A stretch of DNA of 64,000 nucleotides from an uncultured Collinsella sp. (GTDB lineage: Bacteria > Actinomycetota > Coriobacteriia > Coriobacteriales > Coriobacteriaceae). The position numbers and the translations under genes were made by a program. Location: the NCBI GenBank assembly GCA_900759565.1, contig CAAEVV010000027.1, forward strand, positions 1 to 64,000. The letters run 5' to 3'. The notes beneath the pieces were generated by a model. That model was not told the origin of the DNA and did no database searches. It saw nothing but the letters and a program-made list of their open reading frames with translations. This document shows, one piece after another, positions 59,595-64,000 of this stretch; position 1 is the stretch's first letter; every line of letters starts with the position of its first letter.

Positions 59595-60395
59595 GTGGCG
59601 CTGGTATTTGACGTTCAGCAGGCGAGCGGTAAGCCCGACGATAATCGTCTCCCTGGCACCGCGTGCCCCTTTTGCGACACGGAGGGGCTTGCCAACATCA
59701 TCCAGCGCGATGGTGACTGCATCTGGCTCGAGAATAAGTTCAAGACCTTGCGGGCCACACGTCAGACCGTATTGATCGAGTCTGCCAATCACGACGCCGA
59801 CCTGGTGACCTATGAACCGGATGAGCTGCATCATGTGATGCGGTTTGCCCTGGGCTGTTGGCAGCAGATGATCGATTCCCAACAGTACCGCAGTGTGCTC
59901 ATGTACAAGAACAAAGGCCCGCTTTCGGGCGGCAGCCTCGTCCATCCACACATGCAGATTGTGGGCTTGGAACAGGAGGACGGCTATGCGGCGCTGACCT
60001 CAGCCAACTTTGAAGGCATCAGTGTCTGGCAACAAGGGAGAATCTCGGTCGACATCTCAACCGAACCGATCATGGGGTTCTTTGAGGTCAACGTTTCAGC
60101 CCCGCAGGGAATCGCCGCCAGCGATGGCGCGCGAGACCAGGCCGAGACGGACCTCTTCGCCGATGCGATTCAGGTAGCTCTGCGCTATATCCTGAACGAG
60201 CACCATGGTGGTCGCGCAGAGTCGTACAACTTGTTCTTCTACCACATGGACGGTCGGACCATTGCCAAGGCGCTGCCGGGTTGGGTGGTTTCACCCTACT
60301 TTGTCGGGTATCGGCTGGCTCAGGTCAATGCTGAGACCACGCTCGATGTCGATGCGGAGCGACTCCGCGCACATCTGGAGGCGCTCACATCGTAA
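59595..60395 (+). CDS. GalT/HIT-like protein (DUF4931 family)
   Basis: A 266-residue protein from the GTG at 59595, which follows GGAGGT. It has a zinc-type CPFC pair near the N-terminus and a HIT/GalT-type HPHMQ motif (VHPHMQIVGL). It looks like the galactose-1-phosphate uridylyltransferase superfamily, in the DUF4931 branch. That places it as a nucleotidyl or phosphoryl transferase of unknown substrate. Association with CutC is not explained by the CutC copper idea and may be functional. Confidence 0.75.
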   Translation: MALVFDVQQASGKPDDNRLPGTACPFCDTEGLANIIQRDGDCIWLENKFKTLRATRQTVLIESANHDADLVTYEPDELHHVMRFALGCWQQMIDSQQYRSVLMYKNKGPLSGGSLVHPHMQIVGLEQEDGYAALTSANFEGISVWQQGRISVDISTEPIMGFFEVNVSAPQGIAASDGARDQAETDLFADAIQVALRYILNEHHGGRAESYNLFFYHMDGRTIAKALPGWVVSPYFVGYRLAQVNAETTLDVDAERLRAHLEALTS

Positions 60396-60422
60396 AGTGA
60401 GCGCCCGCACACTGCGGACGGT

Positions 60423-61421
60423 TTAGCGCGCCATTGCATCGCGGCCGGCCTCGACGCGCTTGCGCTGGGCGGCGCGCTCCTCGCCGGTCAGACGCTCAAA
60501 GAAGTGCCCGATAAGCGAGGCGAGCACCTGCTGAAACAACGTTCCACACATGACGGGAAACACAACTTCGCCCGGAAAGTATTGCGTGGCGATGACGGCG
60601 CCCGAAGAGATATTGCGCATGCCGCAGGTAAAGCACATGGTGGTCGTTTCGCTATATGGCAGATGCAGCGCGCGGGCGACCAGAATGCCGACGACAAAGC
60701 CGCTGATGGCGAAGACCAAAATAAAGAGGGCTACTTCCAAGCGCACCGCGTTCATGTGCAGCATGTACTCGCTCATGGCGGTGGAGTTGGAGGCGATAAC
60801 GCCCATCATCATGAACTTGCAGGCGGGCGAGAGCGCGGGGGAGAGTTTTTCGTGCCCCCATCCGCGCGTGAGCTCGTTGATCACGATGCCGAGCACGGCG
60901 GGGATGGCGATCATAAGGGCCATGTTCTGCATCATACTTGGCACGTCGATCGAGACGGTGGCGCCCAGCAGGAGCTTGAGCGTAAGCGGAATCGTCACAG
61001 GTGAGATGACCGAGGACGTCAGGATGATGGTGAGTGCGAGCGGGCCGTTGCCGCCGAACATGCTGATCCACATAAAAGCGGTGACTGCCACGGGCACACT
61101 GTATTCGAGCACGATGCCGCAGACAAGGTTGGGGTTGGAACCAAAGAACAACGATCCCATGGCATAGGCCGCGATGGGAATAAGCGCCGCCGAGACCAAC
61201 AATGCCACAATCAGGTGCAGCGGACGGTGGAACACCTCGGCTACCTGGTGAAAGGTGTTGCTGAGCGCACCTTGGAACGTCATAAAGGCAAACAAGGTGG
61301 GAACGATGGGCTTGAGCACGCCGATCTGCTGGGGAAAGAGCACGCCGAGCGCCACGCAAATCGGAACGATGATCTGCATATGCCCCGCGAGGAACTTTCC
61401 CAGTCCAGCCCATTGCTTCAT
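60423..61421 (-). CDS. BASS-family (bile acid:sodium symporter-like) transporter
   Basis: A 332-residue membrane protein with about nine or ten helices. Segments such as FLAGHMQIIVPICVALGVLFP, FMTFQGALSNTF, VPVAVTAFMW, ASNSTAMSEYM and CFTCGMRNISSGAVIATQYFP correspond to the BASS fold with its crossing helices. Family members carry bile acids, pantoate, 2-keto acids or other organic anions with sodium. In a gut organism bile acid is possible, but the sequence does not decide. Convergent with the DUF4931 gene. Confidence 0.82.
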   Translation of the reverse strand: MKQWAGLGKFLAGHMQIIVPICVALGVLFPQQIGVLKPIVPTLFAFMTFQGALSNTFHQVAEVFHRPLHLIVALLVSAALIPIAAYAMGSLFFGSNPNLVCGIVLEYSVPVAVTAFMWISMFGGNGPLALTIILTSSVISPVTIPLTLKLLLGATVSIDVPSMMQNMALMIAIPAVLGIVINELTRGWGHEKLSPALSPACKFMMMGVIASNSTAMSEYMLHMNAVRLEVALFILVFAISGFVVGILVARALHLPYSETTTMCFTCGMRNISSGAVIATQYFPGEVVFPVMCGTLFQQVLASLIGHFFERLTGEERAAQRKRVEAGRDAMAR

Positions 61422-61581
61422 ATGCCCCGTGACTCCCTTTATCCGCGAACTTGTTTGTATGGATATGCTAGACGCTCACATGTGTCCGTGCGTCAGAAAC
61501 GCTCGATTATTTCGAGGCTATTACCGGCATCGTTTACCGAAACCGCGGCGTGCTGCGGCGATTTGCGTCCGCGCCGCACGG

Positions 61582-61587
61582 TATAAT
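61582..61587 (+). promoter_or_regulatory. Consensus -10 box upstream of recJ
   Basis: TATAAT preceded by GG (61580-61587) is a consensus -10 element, about 115 bp upstream of the recJ ATG. No good -35 is placed 16-18 bp upstream, so it may be an extended -10 type. Confidence 0.5.
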
Positions 61588-61643
61588 AAATCCGTTCAAC
61601 AGATCTGCCTGCCGAAGCGGGCATACACAGAGGACTCATCGCT

Positions 61644-61709
61644 ATGAACCGTGAGAGGTATCGCGGCGACCTGCCCCTATCGGGGGTGGGTGCCTATGTC
61701 ATCGCTTAA
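61644..61709 (+). CDS. 21-aa leader peptide overlapping the recJ start
   Basis: An ATG at 61644 with AGAGGA 9 nt upstream opens a frame that reads MNRERYRGDLPLSGVGAYVIA and stops at 61709, 11 bp past the recJ ATG in another frame. The ribosome would run through the hairpin that covers the recJ ribosome site (61669-61691), so it may couple translation. No homologue recalled; could be chance. Confidence 0.4.
   Translation: MNRERYRGDLPLSGVGAYVIA
61669..61691 (+). promoter_or_regulatory. Hairpin covering the recJ ribosome binding site
   Basis: ACCTGCCCC pairs with GGGGGTGGGT (one bulged G) around TATC. The 3' arm contains the GGGGGTGGG that lies 5 nt before the recJ ATG. Translation of the leader ORF at 61644 would disrupt the stem. 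Confidence 0.45.
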
Positions 61710-64000
61710 GACGACGCATCGCTGGGCGGTCGCTCAGCAAAACCCCGAGCTCGAAAAGGAGCTTTCGGCTGGTCTGGGCATTCCCGGGCTGGTGGCGCGC
61801 ATTATGGTCGCGCACGGCATTGGCTCCATCAAAGAGGGCCAATTGTTTTTGACGCCTTCGCTCGATCGCGACTGGGCCGACCCACTCATTATCCCGGGCA
61901 TGTCGGTCGTTGCCGACCGCGTCGAGCGTGCTATTCGCAACCACGAGCACATTGCAGTCTTTGGCGATTTTGACGTTGACGGTATTACGTCGACCTGCCT
62001 GTTGACCGAGGCACTGCGCACGTTTGGCGCCGATGTCACGCCGTTTATTCCGCATCGCTTTGATGAGGGCTACGGTCTTTCGCGCGCGGCGCTCGACCGC
62101 GTTAACGAGCTCGCTCGCCCCCAGCTGATCGTGACCGTCGATAACGGCATTGCCGCCAAGGAAGAGGTTTCCTATCTGGAGAGCCTGGGGATCGAGTTGG
62201 TGGTCACGGACCATCACGAGCCCTCCGACCAGGTGCCGCAGGGTGTGCCCCTGACCGACCCCAAGCTCGAGGATGAGGGCCCCTCGCGTGAGCTTGCCGG
62301 TGCTGGTGTGGCGCTCAAGCTGGTGCAAGTCCTGGGTGAGCGCCTGGGCAAGCCGTCGTATTGGCGTTCGCTAATCGAGGTCGCGGCGCTGGGCACCGTG
62401 TCCGACATGATGCCGCTCACGCCCGAGAACCGCGCGCTGGTTGCCGAGGGCATCCAGCAGATGCGCGTAACCGCTCGCCCGGGCTATATCGCGCTTGCCG
62501 CGCTCGCCAAGGCGGACCTTTCGAGCATTACGGCGGATGGCCTGTCATTCTCGCTCATTCCCCGCTTAAACGCTGCCGGTCGCATGGCTGATCCCAAGCT
62601 GGCGCTCGACCTGCTGCTTGCCCGCGATCCCATCGAAGCAAGCGCACTGGCGGCTGAGCTCGAGGAAATCAACCGCCAGCGCCGTGAGATCGAGGCGGAG
62701 CTCACGCGCGATGCCATGGCAAAGGTCGAGGAGACCTATGACGGTGGACGCGTGATCGTCGTGGGCGGCGAAGGCTGGCACGAGGGCGTCAAGGGCATCG
62801 TGGCAAGCCGTCTGACCAACCGCTACCACGTGCCGGCGCTGCTGTTCTCGATCGAGGACGGTATCGCGCGCGGCTCTGGTCGCTCGGTGGGCAAAGTTAA
62901 CCTGTTTGACGCCATCGAGCGCTGTTCCGACCTGATGATTCGTCGCGGCGGACATGCCGGTGCGGTGGGTGTGACTATCGAGGCATCCAAGCTCGACGAG
63001 TTCCGCCGTCGCCTTTCCGCCGTGTTGTCCGAGCTTCCCGCCGAGGACTTTGAGGACACCGACGAGGTTGCCGCCACGGTCGACCTTTCCGAATTGAATA
63101 TCGAGACCATCGAGCAGATTTCCCGCCTTGAGCCGTTTGGCCAGGGTAATAAGGTGCCGCTGCTGGCTGCCGAGGGCGTGACGATGTGTGATCGCGCCGT
63201 GGTGGGTAAGACCGGTGAGCACATGCGCTTTGTGGCGACCGATGGCGCCGCGAGTGTGCCGGCCATTATGTTCCGCGTGCCGCAAATCGATAAGCTCATC
63301 AACTGCGATAGCGCTGTCGACTTGGTGTTCGAGGCCGTTGCCGAGCATTGGCAGGGTCGTGTGAAGCCCAAGCTCATGGTCAAGGATGTTCTGGTCCGCG
63401 ATACCACGCTGCCCAGCGTCGACGATCCGGCATGCGAGCTTCGTCGTGGCGTGCAGCCGGCGGATTCCGGCCTGCGCTTGGAGTCGCGCAAGCGCGAGAC
63501 GCTCGCCCAGCTTTCCTATACCGAGCTCACGCGCTCGCTTATCCATAGCTTTATCGGCTCGAACCAGCCACATCGCGCGCAGGTCGAGGCACTCGACGCG
63601 CTCGCCGACCACCAGAGCGTTTTGGCCGTTATGGGGACGGGACGTGGCAAGTCGCTCATCTTTCATGTGCATGCCGCGCGCGAGGCGGTTCTTCGCGGGC
63701 GTGCGAGCATCTTTGTCTATCCGCTGCGCGCGCTCGTTGCCGACCAGGCCTATCACCTCTCGTCGACGATGGCATCGCTTGGCATTGGCGTTGGCGTGCT
63801 GACCGGCGAGACCGTGGAGGCCGCACGCGATGACGTGTTCGCCGGCCTAGCTTCGGGCCGCACCGGTATCGTGCTCACGACGCCCGAGTTCCTATCTATC
63901 CACCGTGACCGCTTCGCGCGTTCGGGCCGCATCGGCTTTGTCGTTATCGATGAGGCGCACCACGCCGGTCTTGCCAAGGGCGGCGACCGCAGCGCCTATC
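61696..64000 (+). CDS. recJ: RecJ single-strand exonuclease fused to a DEAH helicase (runs off window end)
   Basis: The first 768 residues of a DNA repair enzyme; the start ATG at 61696 follows GGGGGTGGG. Residues about 80-570 are RecJ: the DHH-family DFDVDG (91-96), TVDNGI, VVTDHHEP, GLSFSLIPRLNAAGRM, GEGWHEGVKGIVASRL and the DHHA1 motif RRGGHAGAVG. An OB-like region (FGQGNKVPLL...) follows. From about 620 a superfamily 2 helicase begins, with Walker A GTGRGKS (648-654), YPLRALVADQ, LTTPEFLSI and DEAH at 752-755; the rest lies beyond the window. A RecQ-like helicase joined to RecJ in one chain is unusual; in most bacteria RecJ and RecQ act as separate proteins in gap and fork repair. Confidence 0.88.
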   Translation, partial: MSSLKTTHRWAVAQQNPELEKELSAGLGIPGLVARIMVAHGIGSIKEGQLFLTPSLDRDWADPLIIPGMSVVADRVERAIRNHEHIAVFGDFDVDGITSTCLLTEALRTFGADVTPFIPHRFDEGYGLSRAALDRVNELARPQLIVTVDNGIAAKEEVSYLESLGIELVVTDHHEPSDQVPQGVPLTDPKLEDEGPSRELAGAGVALKLVQVLGERLGKPSYWRSLIEVAALGTVSDMMPLTPENRALVAEGIQQMRVTARPGYIALAALAKADLSSITADGLSFSLIPRLNAAGRMADPKLALDLLLARDPIEASALAAELEEINRQRREIEAELTRDAMAKVEETYDGGRVIVVGGEGWHEGVKGIVASRLTNRYHVPALLFSIEDGIARGSGRSVGKVNLFDAIERCSDLMIRRGGHAGAVGVTIEASKLDEFRRRLSAVLSELPAEDFEDTDEVAATVDLSELNIETIEQISRLEPFGQGNKVPLLAAEGVTMCDRAVVGKTGEHMRFVATDGAASVPAIMFRVPQIDKLINCDSAVDLVFEAVAEHWQGRVKPKLMVKDVLVRDTTLPSVDDPACELRRGVQPADSGLRLESRKRETLAQLSYTELTRSLIHSFIGSNQPHRAQVEALDALADHQSVLAVMGTGRGKSLIFHVHAAREAVLRGRASIFVYPLRALVADQAYHLSSTMASLGIGVGVLTGETVEAARDDVFAGLASGRTGIVLTTPEFLSIHRDRFARSGRIGFVVIDEAHHAGLAKGGDRSAY

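Overview
This 64 kb window is a gene-dense, high-GC bacterial chromosome segment. Gene content suggests a gut Coriobacteriia (Actinomycetota), most likely Collinsella or a close relative. The basis is the mix of a clostridial-type single-chain PurL, PdxS/PdxT with a divergent MocR-type regulator, a rubredoxin-first rubrerythrin, an Etf-linked D-lactate dehydrogenase, a bacterial Elp3, a RecJ-helicase fusion, and a Vsr/DUF559-like nuclease family I associate with Coriobacteriia. This is recognition from memory, not a database result. I saw no tRNA, rRNA, CRISPR array, prophage or intact insertion sequence. Accessory character comes from hairpin repeats and one predicted DNA-processing cassette.

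Layout. 1-5 kb: 5' part of a peptide deformylase gene, an MFS exporter, an RGG-tailed winged-helix-like protein, hairpin repeats, then pdxST divergent from pdxR. 6-8 kb: a nuclease-fold gene between two copies of a 119-bp hairpin element (third copy at 17.8 kb), then rubrerythrin. 8.8-15 kb: Fe-alcohol dehydrogenase plus aldehyde dehydrogenase; a perfect LexA-type palindrome before a 27-aa hydrophobic peptide; HIRAN, metallophosphoesterase and DUF2130 genes. 15-24.6 kb: Ski2-like helicase, trmB, a Trm9-like methyltransferase, an XRE/DUF4097 membrane pair, elp3 and a spermidine-synthase-like gene.

24.6-30.2 kb: a three-gene cassette (TerB-N/TerB-C protein, BrxD-like ATPase, Lhr-like helicase) that looks like a defence or DNA-processing module without BREX core genes. 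30-34.3 kb: DUF554 protein and a five-gene operon for secreted or membrane-anchored proteins, one with a sortase-like LAQTSD tail. 34.6-42.7 kb: D-lactate dehydrogenase/EtfB/ferredoxin-EtfA, HD hydrolase, AzlCD, KdgT-type permease, diguanylate cyclase. 42.9-52.2 kb: EamA transporter, purL, CPA2 antiporter, a 6-unit tandem hairpin array with a 62-bp period, an SDR and homoserine dehydrogenase.

52.4-58.7 kb: a branched-chain amino acid ABC operon, livKKHMGF, with two paralogous binding lipoproteins. 58.9-64 kb: cutC, a GalT/HIT-like gene, a BASS-family transporter, and a recJ-helicase fusion running off the window, preceded by a small overlapping ORF and a hairpin that pairs its ribosome binding site. 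Metabolically the window joins amino-acid uptake and export (Liv, AzlCD, Hom), purine and PLP synthesis, and anaerobic redox metabolism (lactate-Etf, alcohol/aldehyde dehydrogenases, peroxide defence).
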